From: an uncultured Methylococcaceae bacterium | Lineage (GTDB): Bacteria > Pseudomonadota > Gammaproteobacteria > Methylococcales > Methylomonadaceae | Assembly: GCA_903917345.1 (NCBI GenBank) | Contig: CAIXAE010000008.1 | Span: 62,001 to 126,000 of the forward strand | Reading direction: 5' to 3' | DNA length: 64,000 nt | Shown here: positions 21,139 to 29,932 of the stretch, in pieces | Numbering within the stretch: the stretch's first letter is position 1 | How the letters are laid out: every line of letters begins with the position of its first letter | Made by a program: the position numbers and the translations under genes | The notes under the pieces: model-generated | The model's database searches: none | Seen by the model: only the letters and a program-made list of their open reading frames with translations | Told to the model about the DNA's origin: nothing

Positions 21139-22764
21139 ATGTCACACCAATCAGATTTAATTAGTACCGATATTAATGCGTATTTAGCACAACACGAAAA
21201 CAAAGAACTATTGCGTTTCTTGACGTGCGGTAACGTAGATGATGGCAAAAGCACCTTAATTGGCCGCTTATTGCACGATTCAAAAATGATTTATGAAGAT
21301 CAATTAGCGGCTGTCCAAGCTGACAGCGTTAAATCGGGGACTACAGGTACGGGTAAAATTGATTTAGCTTTATTAGTAGATGGTTTACAAGCCGAACGTG
21401 AGCAGGGCATTACGATCGATGTGGCGTATCGCTATTTTTCGACGTCCACTCGTAAATTTATTATAGCGGACACCCCAGGCCATGAACAATATACGCGTAA
21501 CATGGCAACCGGAGCTTCCACTTGTGATTTAGCGATTATTTTGATTGATGCGCGTTATGGTGTGCAAACTCAAACTAAACGTCATAGTTTTATCGCTTCT
21601 TTATTAGGTATTCAGCATATCATCGTGGCTATCAATAAAATGGATTTGATGAGCTATAGTGAAGACACCTTTAATAAAATTAAACAAGATTATTTGAATT
21701 TTACTGACACATTAGATTTAAATGATATTTCGTTTATTCCTATGTCTGCATTGGATGGTGATAATGTTGTTAATCCTAGTGTCAACATGCCATGGTACAC
21801 AGGCCAACCTTTGATGGAAGCCTTGAATACAGTCGAAATTTCGAATGATCATAACTTAACAGATGCTCGTTTTCCGGTGCAATATGTTAACCGCCCTAAT
21901 TTAGATTTCCGTGGATTCTGTGGCACTGTTGCTTCCGGTGTCTTCAAAAAAGGTGATTTAGTCACCGCATTACCTTCAGGTAAAAGTAGCAAGATTAAAG
22001 CGATTGTCACGTATGACGGTGACATAGCTGAAGCCTATCCACCGATGGCAGTCACCTTAACACTAGAAGATGAGATCGACGTTAGTCGTGGTGATATGCT
22101 GGTAGGTAATCAAGCACAAACAACCCTAGTGGCTGATAAATTTACGGCAAACATCGTTTGGATGACTGAGCAAGCCTTAGTGCCAGGCCGTCAATATATA
22201 ATTAAATTAGGTACAAGAAGCGTATCCGGTTCTGTAGCATTGATTCATCATAGAATTGATGTCAATACTTTAGAACACCATGATGCTGCCGCTTTACAAT
22301 TAAATGAAATTGGCTCTTGCACTGTTGCGGTTAATGCCCCTGTTGTATTTGATGCCTATAAACAAAATAAAGGCACCGGTGCATTCATCGTTATTGATAG
22401 ATTAACTAACGGAACCGTCGGCGCTGGTATGATTACGGGCGCGAGTAATGATATTAATCAACACGCTGTGAGTGCAGAAGAAAGATCAGCACGATTCAAC
22501 CAATCACCCGCAGCCATTTCATTGACAGGCGCTACTAGTAAAGCAGTTGCCTATCTCTTAGAAAGAAAGCTATTTGATAATGGACATACGGTGACTGTAT
22601 TAGAAACCTCTGAGCTTAATTTGATTGCCGCTATTAAGAATGCAGGCCTATTAGTGCTTACGTTAAACAGTCCAGCAGATTTTGCAGATGTCATATTTGA
22701 TGCGGATACCCAAACCCTAGAAGACATTTATACAGAACTAAAAGCGCTGACTATTATTTATTAA
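21139..22764 (+). CDS. cysN: Sulfate adenylyltransferase subunit 1 with a vestigial APS-kinase-like tail
   Basis: The GTPase subunit that drives APS synthesis has G1 [15 protein letters not shown]3 [16 protein letters not shown] and G4 NKMD, followed by EF-Tu-like beta domains to about residue 450. It is about 65 residues longer than stand-alone E. coli CysN (475). The tail (about 455-541) reads [20 protein letters not shown], then [34 protein letters not shown] and a C-terminal helix. This follows the outline of the CysC kinase domain in CysNC fusions, but the P-loop (GxxxxGKS/T) is lost and the middle of the domain is deleted. The GTPase and adenylyltransferase function should be intact. 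The tail is probably non-catalytic. Confidence 0.92.
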   Translation: MSHQSDLISTDINAYLAQHENKELLRFLTCGNVDDGKSTLIGRLLHDSKMIYEDQLAAVQADSVKSGTTGTGKIDLALLVDGLQAEREQGITIDVAYRYFSTSTRKFIIADTPGHEQYTRNMATGASTCDLAIILIDARYGVQTQTKRHSFIASLLGIQHIIVAINKMDLMSYSEDTFNKIKQDYLNFTDTLDLNDISFIPMSALDGDNVVNPSVNMPWYTGQPLMEALNTVEISNDHNLTDARFPVQYVNRPNLDFRGFCGTVASGVFKKGDLVTALPSGKSSKIKAIVTYDGDIAEAYPPMAVTLTLEDEIDVSRGDMLVGNQAQTTLVADKFTANIVWMTEQALVPGRQYIIKLGTRSVSGSVALIHHRIDVNTLEHHDAAALQLNEIGSCTVAVNAPVVFDAYKQNKGTGAFIVIDRLTNGTVGAGMITGASNDINQHAVSAEERSARFNQSPAAISLTGATSKAVAYLLERKLFDNGHTVTVLETSELNLIAAIKNAGLLVLTLNSPADFADVIFDADTQTLEDIYTELKALTIIY

Positions 22765-22824
22765 ACCTTAATTTGATATATCCGCACCTCACATAATCTC
22801 CTTCATATAAGCCGGCATTACTAA

Positions 22825-24744
22825 ATGACAGACACCCAGCAGTTTTTTAGTAATGACGGCGCCTTATCAACCGTTATCTCGGGTTATCAAGCCAGAGATG
22901 CGCAAATAGAAATGGCAGAAGCTATCAGCAAAGCCATAACTAACAAACAGCATTTAATCGCTGAAGCGGGTACAGGAACGGGTAAAACCTTTGCCTATCT
23001 GGTACCCGCTATTTTTTCTGGCAAAAAAGCGATAATATCTACGGGCACAAAGAACCTACAAGACCAGTTATTCAATAAAGATTTGCTTGTTATTCGTAAA
23101 GCCATCACACTGCCTTTTAAAGCTGCTTTATTGAAAGGACGGGCGAATTATTTATGTACCTACCGTTTAAAAAATGCCTTAACTTCAACTATTGGCTTTA
23201 CAAAAGAAGAAGCGCTTTCTTTAGCTAAGATTAATGCCTGGTCAAAGGATACGCGTTTTGGTGATATCTCTGAAATGTCGGGCATAACAGAAGGTGATCC
23301 CATCTGGTATCAAGCGACTTCAACCCAAGAAAATTGTTTAGGACAAGATTGCCCAGATTATGCAGACTGTTACTTAGTAAAAGCTCGCCAAAAGGCCCAA
23401 GAAGCCGATGTAATAGTGGTTAATCACCATTTATTATGTGCCGACTGGTCTATTAGAGATAATGGTTTTGGAGAATTACTACCGAGCGCAGAAGTAGTTA
23501 TTATAGATGAAGCGCATCAATTAGCCGAAACAGCATCAAACTTTCTAGGTACTAATATCAGCTCAAAACAACTGAATGATTTAGCTCAAGATACGCTGAT
23601 GGAGTATTTTAAAGATGCTACTGATCTCCCTGCTTTACGGACTGCCTGTGAAGATTTAGAACACGAGCTTAAAGATTTAAGATTAGCCTTTGGAGTAGAA
23701 CTTAAACGCGGTGATTGGCAAGATATAGAGAATAATCCTAAAATAAAGTCTGGACTGGTCGCAGTCATAGAACAAATGAAGCGTTTAAGCGAACAATTAT
23801 TGCTGGCTTCTGTTAAAACTAAAACGCTGGAATCTTGTTTTAAACGCTCAGAAGAATTATCAGGCAGTTTAAATATAATACTTGAGGATAATGACGGTAA
23901 ATGGATACGTTGGTACGAAACTCATCGTAAATCCTTTACATTAAGCCTGACCCCGATGGATATTGCATCAGAATTCCGCAAATTCATGCATCAACATCAA
24001 GCGGCTTGGATATTTACGTCAGCAACCTTAAGTATCGCAAATAGTTTTGATCATTTCGCCAACAATTTAGGGTTAAGCAAAGCGGAAAGTGTCAGTTGGG
24101 GTAGTCCGTTTGATTATGCAACCCAATCCCTGTTTTATCATCCTAAAGGCTTACCGCAACCCAATGACCCTGATTGCATTCCCCAACTTATGGAATTCGC
24201 TATCCCTGTATTAAAAGCCAGTAAAGGGAGGGCTTTCTTCTTATTTACGAGTCATCGGGCCCTCAATGAAGCGGCCGTTATATTGGCCAGAAAATTAAAA
24301 TATCCGCTATTAATCCAAGGCTCACGTCCAAAAGCACAATTATTAGACCAATTTAAAGAAATGGGTAACGCTGTCTTATTAGGTACATCGAGTTTTTGGG
24401 AAGGCGTTGACGTAAGAGGTGAATCTTTATCCTGTGTCATTATTGATAAACTACCTTTCACTTCCCCAGGTGACCCTGTTTTAAAAGCCCGTATGGATGC
24501 AATGAAACAACAAGGCAGAAATCCATTTTTTGAATACCAACTGCCCAGTGCAGTAATAGCGTTAAGGCAAGGAGTAGGGCGCTTAATAAGGGATGTAACA
24601 GACAGAGGTGTATTAATGGTGTGTGATCCGCGCTTATTAAAACGGTCATATGGACAACTATTTTTAGACAGTGTGCCGGCTATGAGTCGTACTCGAGAAA
24701 TTGCAGATGTCGAAGCATTTTTTAAAGAGGAAACATCAAAATGA
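22825..24744 (+). CDS. yoaA: ATP-dependent DNA helicase, YoaA/DinG family
   Basis: This XPD-like superfamily 2 helicase has 639 residues. Walker A is AEAGTGTGKTFAYLVPAI. Iron-sulfur cluster cysteines lie in GRANYLCTYRL and ENCLGQDCPDYADC. The DEAH box is VVIIDEAHQLAE. Motif V/VI are GTSSFWEGVDVRGE and RQGVGRLIRD. In E. coli YoaA works with a clamp-loader subunit in damage tolerance. The gene overlaps tsaB by four bases (ATGA), a pairing also found in other gammaproteobacteria, where yoaA and tsaB are neighbours. Confidence 0.92.
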   Translation: MTDTQQFFSNDGALSTVISGYQARDAQIEMAEAISKAITNKQHLIAEAGTGTGKTFAYLVPAIFSGKKAIISTGTKNLQDQLFNKDLLVIRKAITLPFKAALLKGRANYLCTYRLKNALTSTIGFTKEEALSLAKINAWSKDTRFGDISEMSGITEGDPIWYQATSTQENCLGQDCPDYADCYLVKARQKAQEADVIVVNHHLLCADWSIRDNGFGELLPSAEVVIIDEAHQLAETASNFLGTNISSKQLNDLAQDTLMEYFKDATDLPALRTACEDLEHELKDLRLAFGVELKRGDWQDIENNPKIKSGLVAVIEQMKRLSEQLLLASVKTKTLESCFKRSEELSGSLNIILEDNDGKWIRWYETHRKSFTLSLTPMDIASEFRKFMHQHQAAWIFTSATLSIANSFDHFANNLGLSKAESVSWGSPFDYATQSLFYHPKGLPQPNDPDCIPQLMEFAIPVLKASKGRAFFLFTSHRALNEAAVILARKLKYPLLIQGSRPKAQLLDQFKEMGNAVLLGTSSFWEGVDVRGESLSCVIIDKLPFTSPGDPVLKARMDAMKQQGRNPFFEYQLPSAVIALRQGVGRLIRDVTDRGVLMVCDPRLLKRSYGQLFLDSVPAMSRTREIADVEAFFKEETSK

Positions 24745-25442
24745 AAATTTTAGCCGTTGAAACCTCAACCGATGCATGTTCAGCCGCTTTAAGTATTGAT
24801 GGTGTTATTACAGAACGTTTTGAATTAACCCCCAAAGAACATACTAAGCTTATTTTGCCGATGATAGATTCATTAATGGCAGAAGCCGGTTTACGTCCTC
24901 AACAATTAGATGCCTTAGCTTTTAGTTGTGGTCCAGGTTCATTTACAGGCGTTCGTATAGCGACAGGTGTTATACAAGGTATTGCCTTTGGTGCAGACCT
25001 ACCTGTCGTGCCTGTTTCTACTTTAGCCGCAGTTGCTCAAGATTATTTCGATCACTCCCATACTACCGAGAATATTGCTTTTACTGCAATGGATGCACGT
25101 ATTGGCGAGATATTCTGGGGTGTATATCAAAAGGATGACGTCGGCTTAGCACAATTAATTGGCAAAGAAGCCGTTATACTGGCTGAAGATATTGAGTTTC
25201 CCGATGTTTCTGGTTTTGGTGTCGGCTCTGGCTGGGGCGTTTATGCAGCAGAATTAAATAATCGACTCGGTAACAGAGTTTTAGGGTATGAGGTAACGTA
25301 TTACCCAAGAGCCTCTGCAATTGTTCGCTTAGGTATGCGTGATTTTAATAATGGCTTGGCATTACCAGTTGAACAAGCAATGCCCGTTTATTTAAGAGAT
25401 AAAGTGGCTCAAACAGAAGCTGAGCGTAGACTTAATAAATAA
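24741..25442 (+). CDS. tsaB: tRNA threonylcarbamoyladenosine biosynthesis protein TsaB
   Basis: This ASKHA-fold protein scaffolds TsaD and TsaE in making t6A37 on ANN-decoding tRNAs. It starts MKILAVETSTDACSAALSID and carries the family segment AFSCGPGSFTGVRIATGVIQ. The 233 residues match the family. It is coupled to the helicase gene by a four-base overlap with GAGGAAACATCAAA as ribosome site. A short gap separates it from the RlmN-family gene. Confidence 0.94.
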   Translation: MKILAVETSTDACSAALSIDGVITERFELTPKEHTKLILPMIDSLMAEAGLRPQQLDALAFSCGPGSFTGVRIATGVIQGIAFGADLPVVPVSTLAAVAQDYFDHSHTTENIAFTAMDARIGEIFWGVYQKDDVGLAQLIGKEAVILAEDIEFPDVSGFGVGSGWGVYAAELNNRLGNRVLGYEVTYYPRASAIVRLGMRDFNNGLALPVEQAMPVYLRDKVAQTEAERRLNK

Positions 25443-25464
25443 TTTATGTTAACGACTAAGGTAT

Positions 25465-26550
25465 TTGCAATTTCGACATGGAGACGGTTTGAAACTTTCT
25501 TTTTATGATCTAAATTTTGCCGATTTAGAAGCTGTTTTAAAATTAAACAATTTAAATACATCTGCTGCATCAGTATTGTTTAATTGGCATTATAAGAAGA
25601 AGCAAACAGTTCAATGTAAAGAGAACATCGCCAAGACTTCAATAGATTTTTTTCAGGATCATTATGATTTTTCCTTGCCTGAAATTGATACTGTTCATGA
25701 ATCATCGCATGATAAAACCGTAAAATTTCTCTTTAAGCTAGCTGATGGCCATAAAGTTGAAACTGTGCTTATCCCATTTCATAACAAATATTCCATATGC
25801 CTATCATCGCAAGTGGGTTGTGCTATGAATTGCTCCTTTTGTTTTACTGGTAAACAAGGACTCCATAGAAACTTATCCACGAGTGAGATTGTGGGACAGT
25901 TAATTCAAGCTTGGTGTTGGCTAGCTAACAATAGACCCGGTGAAGAACGTATCTTAAATATAGTGTTTATGGGGCAGGGTGAGCCTTTACATAATTTTGA
26001 TGCTGTTAAAAAAGCCTGTGAGATTTTTTTATCAAAACACGGCACATCTATTGGTATACAAAAAATCACCATATCAACGGCGGGGTATATTCCTGGGCTT
26101 AAGCGCTGGCGTGAGGAAATTCCTGGTGTCAATCTAGCATTGTCATTACATTCTACTTTAAAAGAAAAGCGTAATGAATTGATTCCAATTAATAAAAAAT
26201 ACCCACTAACTGAGGTTTTGAACTATATAGACCAGATTCCTCTACAGAAAAAGCAGTTTGTGACTTATGAGTACATTCTGATTAAGGATCTGAATGATTC
26301 AGCTGATGATGCTAAAGAACTTGGTGAGTTACTGGCAGGTAAAAGCGCCTATATCAACCTTATTCCATTCAACGCATTTCCAGGATCAAATTATCAACAG
26401 CCGGAACACGATAAAATACGACAGTTTAAAAAAGTATTAGATACCTATAAGATTCCTACCTTAATTAGAGCAACAAAAGGTGATGATGTATTAGCTGCTT
26501 GTGGACAGCTCAATTCAAAAAAAACAATTCAACATTCGGCCCAATATTGA
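25465..26550 (+). CDS. RlmN-family radical SAM RNA methyltransferase (possible paralog)
   Basis: The start is TTG at 25465, with no clear ribosome site. The 361-residue protein has the RlmN/Cfr layout: an N-terminal accessory domain to about residue 90, then the radical SAM core with CAMNCSFCFTGKQGLHRNL (CxxxCxxC). Both catalytic cysteines of RlmN are present: one seven residues before the cluster (ICLSSQVGC) and one near the end (GDDVLAACGQL). It should methylate C2 of adenine in RNA; 23S A2503 is the classic target. RlmN is usually encoded beside ndk/pilF/ispG, so this may be a second, specialised copy. Its last ten codons already belong to the 20-bp repeat array that follows. Confidence 0.85.
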   Translation: MQFRHGDGLKLSFYDLNFADLEAVLKLNNLNTSAASVLFNWHYKKKQTVQCKENIAKTSIDFFQDHYDFSLPEIDTVHESSHDKTVKFLFKLADGHKVETVLIPFHNKYSICLSSQVGCAMNCSFCFTGKQGLHRNLSTSEIVGQLIQAWCWLANNRPGEERILNIVFMGQGEPLHNFDAVKKACEIFLSKHGTSIGIQKITISTAGYIPGLKRWREEIPGVNLALSLHSTLKEKRNELIPINKKYPLTEVLNYIDQIPLQKKQFVTYEYILIKDLNDSADDAKELGELLAGKSAYINLIPFNAFPGSNYQQPEHDKIRQFKKVLDTYKIPTLIRATKGDDVLAACGQLNSKKTIQHSAQY

Positions 26551-27080
26551 ACACTTTATTATAGTATTCAAACTTTAGGCCCAACACTCAAACTTGAGGT
26601 CTACTAGTGTTATTTAAAGACTGTATCCCAAACCTAAGGTCCAACAAATAAACTAGGGTGTGAGGTAAATTATTGCTGCATCACTCCGCAAACCGGCGAA
26701 CTACTTATCAAACAAGATTACCCGTACTAAAACTTTTGTGCTGGCACTCAAACCAATAATCCAGCAGCCAAACTTGTGTTCCAGCACTCAATTGTAAGTT
26801 TTAATATTCTTGCTAGAAGTCCCTTACTTACATCTAAGGTGTAACAACCACATAATTGTCCAAGCGCTGAAACGCGATGTCTAATGCTAACACTTATCTT
26901 CTAGCAAATTTATTGAAGGTTCATTGCTTGAATGTAATTGCTAATGCACAAATAAAAGTTCCAATACGAACACTACAGTTGCATCACAAACATCGACGCT
27001 TTAATACCCGAACACAGGTTTTAGAGAGCGACCAAAAGTTTTAGAAAGCCGACTGAAATCGAAGAAATATCCAAAATATT
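26521..27080. repeat. Degenerate 20-bp-period tandem array (about 28 units)
   Basis: Cut every 20 bases from 26521, the sequence falls into about 28 units of one degenerate consensus, close to CYARYACTCAAACTTRAGKT, with no insertions or deletions shifting the phase for about 560 bp. By hand count, position 3 is A in 24 of 28 units, position 12 is A in 23, position 13 is a pyrimidine in 26 and position 2 a pyrimidine in 24. Units 3, 4, 6, 13, 14, 23 and 25 are the clearest; the last few fade. It is not coding: 20 is not a multiple of three and stops are frequent. The array begins inside the last codons of the RlmN-family gene and ends about 100 bases before the element boundary. Function is unknown. 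Confidence 0.85.
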
Positions 27081-27176
27081 TGATAATACAATCATTAATA
27101 GCCGACAAATTATGCATTTTACCTCGCTATACTCTGTGCCGTTGGTTAAAGTAACTTCTTCGCAGTAATGTTGTGT

Positions 27177-27270
27177 TTCGTTGGACAATAAAAAACCCGC
27201 GAAGCCATATGACTTGCGGGTTTATCAACAACTGTGCACTTCTCTGTACTTGTATGTGGTACGAGAGCCG
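27177..27270. repeat. Left attachment site (attL) of the integrative element
   Basis: Bases 27177-27262 are identical to 37656-37741, followed by eight more matching bases (GAGAGCCG) after loss of one C. Similarity then stops, inside what would be the tRNA T-arm. It therefore carries only the tRNA 3' tip and its terminator region, as expected for the copy remote from the intact tRNA. Confidence 0.92.
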
Positions 27271-27331
27271 TACTCAAATTATAGTATATCCAATTGAAAT
27301 TATTGTTGTTATATTTGATAAATGTAATTTT

Positions 27332-27350
27332 GGACACGAATTCGGACACG
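27332..27350. promoter_or_regulatory. Probable integrase arm-type sites, left end
   Basis: Two direct GGACACG copies, 12 bases apart, lie about 60 bases inside attL. The same pair with the same spacing lies just inside attR. Matching short direct repeats next to both att cores are typical arm-binding sites for tyrosine integrases. Confidence 0.65.
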
Positions 27351-28060
27351 ATTTGTTTTTTTGTTATCTCTTGTATTGGGTTAGCCAAAAGCAATATCCA
27401 TATTACGTTACGATTCTAATTCACTTTGACTTAAATTCAAAATTCTTGCAGTGGCATACAATTGAATATACTAATGTCATGTTAAATTAATAGGTTGTCA
27501 TTTGGAAATCTAACGTTGGGTTGCCAAATTTGAATTACATTACCGTATTAAAAAGCGTCTTCTTTTTATATCCATCCTTTTCCACACAGAAATTGTGGAT
27601 AATCCTGTTTGCACACCTCTCAACAATCTCACCAATTACTGTTTCAAAGAATCATTACTCAGATTGGTTAATAGTTGGCCAACTGAAGATGAAGAGGGGG
27701 GCATTAATAAAATAGGATTGATAGAGGGTAAACAATTTTCTACTCAAAAGCTAATCTAATTGGCTGGAAGCATTAAAAAGTTTTATTTCTGGCCAAATTC
27801 TTTTTCACATTACTAATTTTCTTGAGTATTTTTTCCAGATTTCGAAAATTTTTTCCGGCAGGTATTTCAACTTTTCGAAATTAATAGTTATTTGAAGTCT
27901 AAAAACAATATCTAACGTCTAAGTTTGGCGGAAGTGATGGCGGGAGGTTAATATCTATATGAAGGTAAGTTCGAAGTGGAGATAACATTTACTAGGTACA
28001 CTAACTTTAGTAGGTGTATAGTATAGTTTCATTAAACTAATTGTTATACATGGAGATAAA
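27351..28060. other. Non-coding stretch inside the left end of the element
   Basis: About 700 bases without a credible gene. The track ORFs here (for example 27521-27715) lack ribosome sites, have poor composition and resemble nothing I recognise. Near 27990-28035 there is a loose dyad (TACACTAACTTTAGTAGGTGTA with imperfect arms) and a TATAGT-like -10, just upstream of a signal-peptide ORF. The rest shows nothing I can name. Confidence 0.5.
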
Positions 28061-28228
28061 ATGAAAAAAGCATTTTTAACCTCTGTTGCTGTATTAGCTG
28101 CAGCTGCCGCTATTGATGCAACAGCTTCTTTACCTGATATTTTTGCGGCTTATCGGATGAGAATCAAAAGTTTTTCTAACGTGTTGCCATTGTTTAACGA
28201 CATTATAAATGCCAACAGTATCTTGTAG
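28061..28228 (+). pseudogene. 5' remnant of an exported-protein gene
   Basis: A 55-codon frame starts with a good ribosome site (TGGAGATAAA) and a textbook signal peptide (MKKAFLTSVAVLAAAAAIDA). After about residue 24 it runs into the antisense of the PIG-L gene's 3' end and soon stops. The promoter-like sequence, ribosome site and signal peptide look genuine, and the rest of the gene seems to have been replaced by a junction near 28130. It could instead be a real short exported peptide. Confidence 0.5.
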
Positions 28229-29155
28229 TTTTAATGCACTAAAGCATTCATTGTTTCGGACAAATGCCGCTAAAAATGATCCCATCGCACGTTGCTGAGT
28301 TTTATATTCAGCTAATGCAAGTTTTTTTAATCTAATTTCTTGTGGGTTTAAATTAATACAGGTTCTATTCGTACCTCTGAGAGGAAGATCATTAGGCAAG
28401 AATAGTGGTGTTGTACTTAAATCAATCGGCATTTTTGTTTCAGAGCCAGCAGGCCAACCGTGTTGCCAATGGATTAAATACGCCAGTAAACGAGGGTTAA
28501 CAGTATTATGAGATTGCTCAATCCATTCGTTTATAACCAATAACGCAAACATACCTAATCCTGCATGATCAGAGTCATTTTCCATCACATCAGGAAATAC
28601 AATTAATGTGGGTTTAGTCGACTTGAGTATCTCCAACAATTGATTACGAAGTACCATACCATTTTGTGCCACCCCTTTATCTTCAGCTTCTACATAGGGC
28701 ACATGACTATAACCGGTGAATTCTGATTTGTCGGGATGCTTATATCCCCAGTGTGAAACTAACATGGGGTAAATGGCGCCATCTGAAAAACCAAATAAGT
28801 CTAAGTGAATAAACCCTTTTCCTAAGAGTCTTGCGGCTCTTCTTGATTCTTCTAAGCGTTGTTCACCGTAATTTAAAAAATCAGTTTTGGATAGTTTACG
28901 TTTACCCGTTGCTTTCTTAATGGCTTCTACATAGGCATCACCTGCGGTAATTACAGTTGTTCTTACCGTACCACCGTTTTCAAATACTTTTAAGATTAAT
29001 CCCGCAGCACTCAGTGTTTCATCATCAGGATGGGGTGCTAGTACAAGTAGTCGCTCGCGCTGACCAATAGTTAACGTTTGTTCAGCGTAAACGTATTTAC
29101 TTGATGATAGAAGTATTGATACCAAAATGAATGTGATCAATAATTTCGCAAACAT
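28130..29155 (-). CDS. PIG-L (LmbE-like) family deacetylase, exported
   Basis: A signal peptide (LITFILVSILLSSSKYVYA) precedes a PIG-L domain with the zinc motif LVLAPHPDDETLSAAGLI and a second ligand segment DVMENDSDHAGLG. The family removes acetyl groups from N-acetylglucosamine-type sugars on lipids or small molecules. At 341 residues it is somewhat longer than minimal LmbE proteins, because of a C-terminal extension. It is cargo of the integrative element and sits 15 bases downstream of a small two-helix membrane protein, likely in one operon. An envelope-modifying role is plausible but not shown. Confidence 0.82.
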   Translation of the reverse strand: MFAKLLITFILVSILLSSSKYVYAEQTLTIGQRERLLVLAPHPDDETLSAAGLILKVFENGGTVRTTVITAGDAYVEAIKKATGKRKLSKTDFLNYGEQRLEESRRAARLLGKGFIHLDLFGFSDGAIYPMLVSHWGYKHPDKSEFTGYSHVPYVEAEDKGVAQNGMVLRNQLLEILKSTKPTLIVFPDVMENDSDHAGLGMFALLVINEWIEQSHNTVNPRLLAYLIHWQHGWPAGSETKMPIDLSTTPLFLPNDLPLRGTNRTCINLNPQEIRLKKLALAEYKTQQRAMGSFLAAFVRNNECFSALKLQDTVGIYNVVKQWQHVRKTFDSHPISRKNIR

Positions 29156-29170
29156 AATCTATTTCAAACG

Positions 29171-29398
29171 CTATAACTCATTTTGTCTCTTATCAATCAC
29201 AGTATATTCAGCATCGATGACATTACCTCGGGTAGCTCTTTGAGCTAACTTGACCCTTCTCCAAAATCTAAATCCAGCAATAGCCATTGGTATTAATAAT
29301 ATGGCGAAGAATACTGAAGATAGAATCACACAGGCAAAGACAATAACTAATAAAAGTGGTAACGCAATAATTCTGGGAATATTAGATGTGAATTGCAT
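29171..29398 (-). CDS. Small membrane protein, unknown
   Basis: This 75-residue protein has one long or two short membrane helices (RIIALPLLLVIVFACVILSS, then VFFAILLIPMAIAGFRFW). A cationic segment and a short acidic tail containing GNVIDAEYTVID follow. I do not recognise a family. It precedes the PIG-L gene by 15 bases on the same strand and is probably co-transcribed with it. It may anchor or regulate a partner at the membrane, but nothing in the sequence shows this. Confidence 0.6.
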   Translation of the reverse strand: MQFTSNIPRIIALPLLLVIVFACVILSSVFFAILLIPMAIAGFRFWRRVKLAQRATRGNVIDAEYTVIDKRQNEL

Positions 29399-29490
29399 AG
29401 GACTGAGACAATGAGTTAAAAGTGATCAGCATAACAATAATTTTTGAATTAAAGGTCAGTAGTCAGTATGTGTCCGAAGTAAGTTTATAT

Positions 29491-29727
29491 CTATCGCAAT
29501 AATTGTTTTTTAATCTCATCAGCAACTAGAGCATTTTCTATACTTAATTGAGTCAGAAAATGTCTTCTTAAAACAGAGTCTTCAGGCACCACAATTTTTG
29601 ATAACTCTTCAGAGTGTGATGAGAAGAAATTTCCAGTTAGTTTTGCAACTAAAGGAGAGGATAAGATTTTAGACCTAAAATAATAGGCTACAAGAGCCAA
29701 TGCCAATAACGATAATAATTCTTCCAT
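29491..29727 (-). CDS. Small membrane-anchored protein, unknown
   Basis: The track starts at 29784, but the ATG at 29727 has a GGAG ribosome site 10 bases upstream and gives a 78-residue protein starting MEELLSLLALALVAYYF. One N-terminal helix is followed by a soluble helical part (VVPEDSVLRRHFLTQLSIEN). No family is recognised. It lies 92 bases upstream of the other small membrane protein gene, in the same direction, as element cargo. Confidence 0.55.
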   Translation of the reverse strand: MEELLSLLALALVAYYFRSKILSSPLVAKLTGNFFSSHSEELSKIVVPEDSVLRRHFLTQLSIENALVADEIKKQLLR

Positions 29728-29932
29728 ACAAAAAAATCTCCAAAATTCAATTAAAAAGTCTAATACCAACCGTTTGCGATACAAACTAAAGTGCCAATAT
29801 TAGCTAAGTATTATACACGCCATAAATGCATTATCAGGTTAAATAAAATATAAATTAATATAGGGTGAGGTGTTTTTGTAATCTTTTTCGTATTGCTTTA
29901 GAATGCAATAAAAAGAGAACAAAAAGAAAACA

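Noticed and set aside
26521-27080. A CRISPR array
   Set aside because: Units are contiguous, only 20 bp, and none are identical; there is no repeat-spacer alternation and no cas gene.
27173-27490. ORF of 105 aa at the left element end
   Set aside because: It runs through the attL repeat in the antisense of a tRNA end and has no ribosome site; a matching spurious frame appears at attR.
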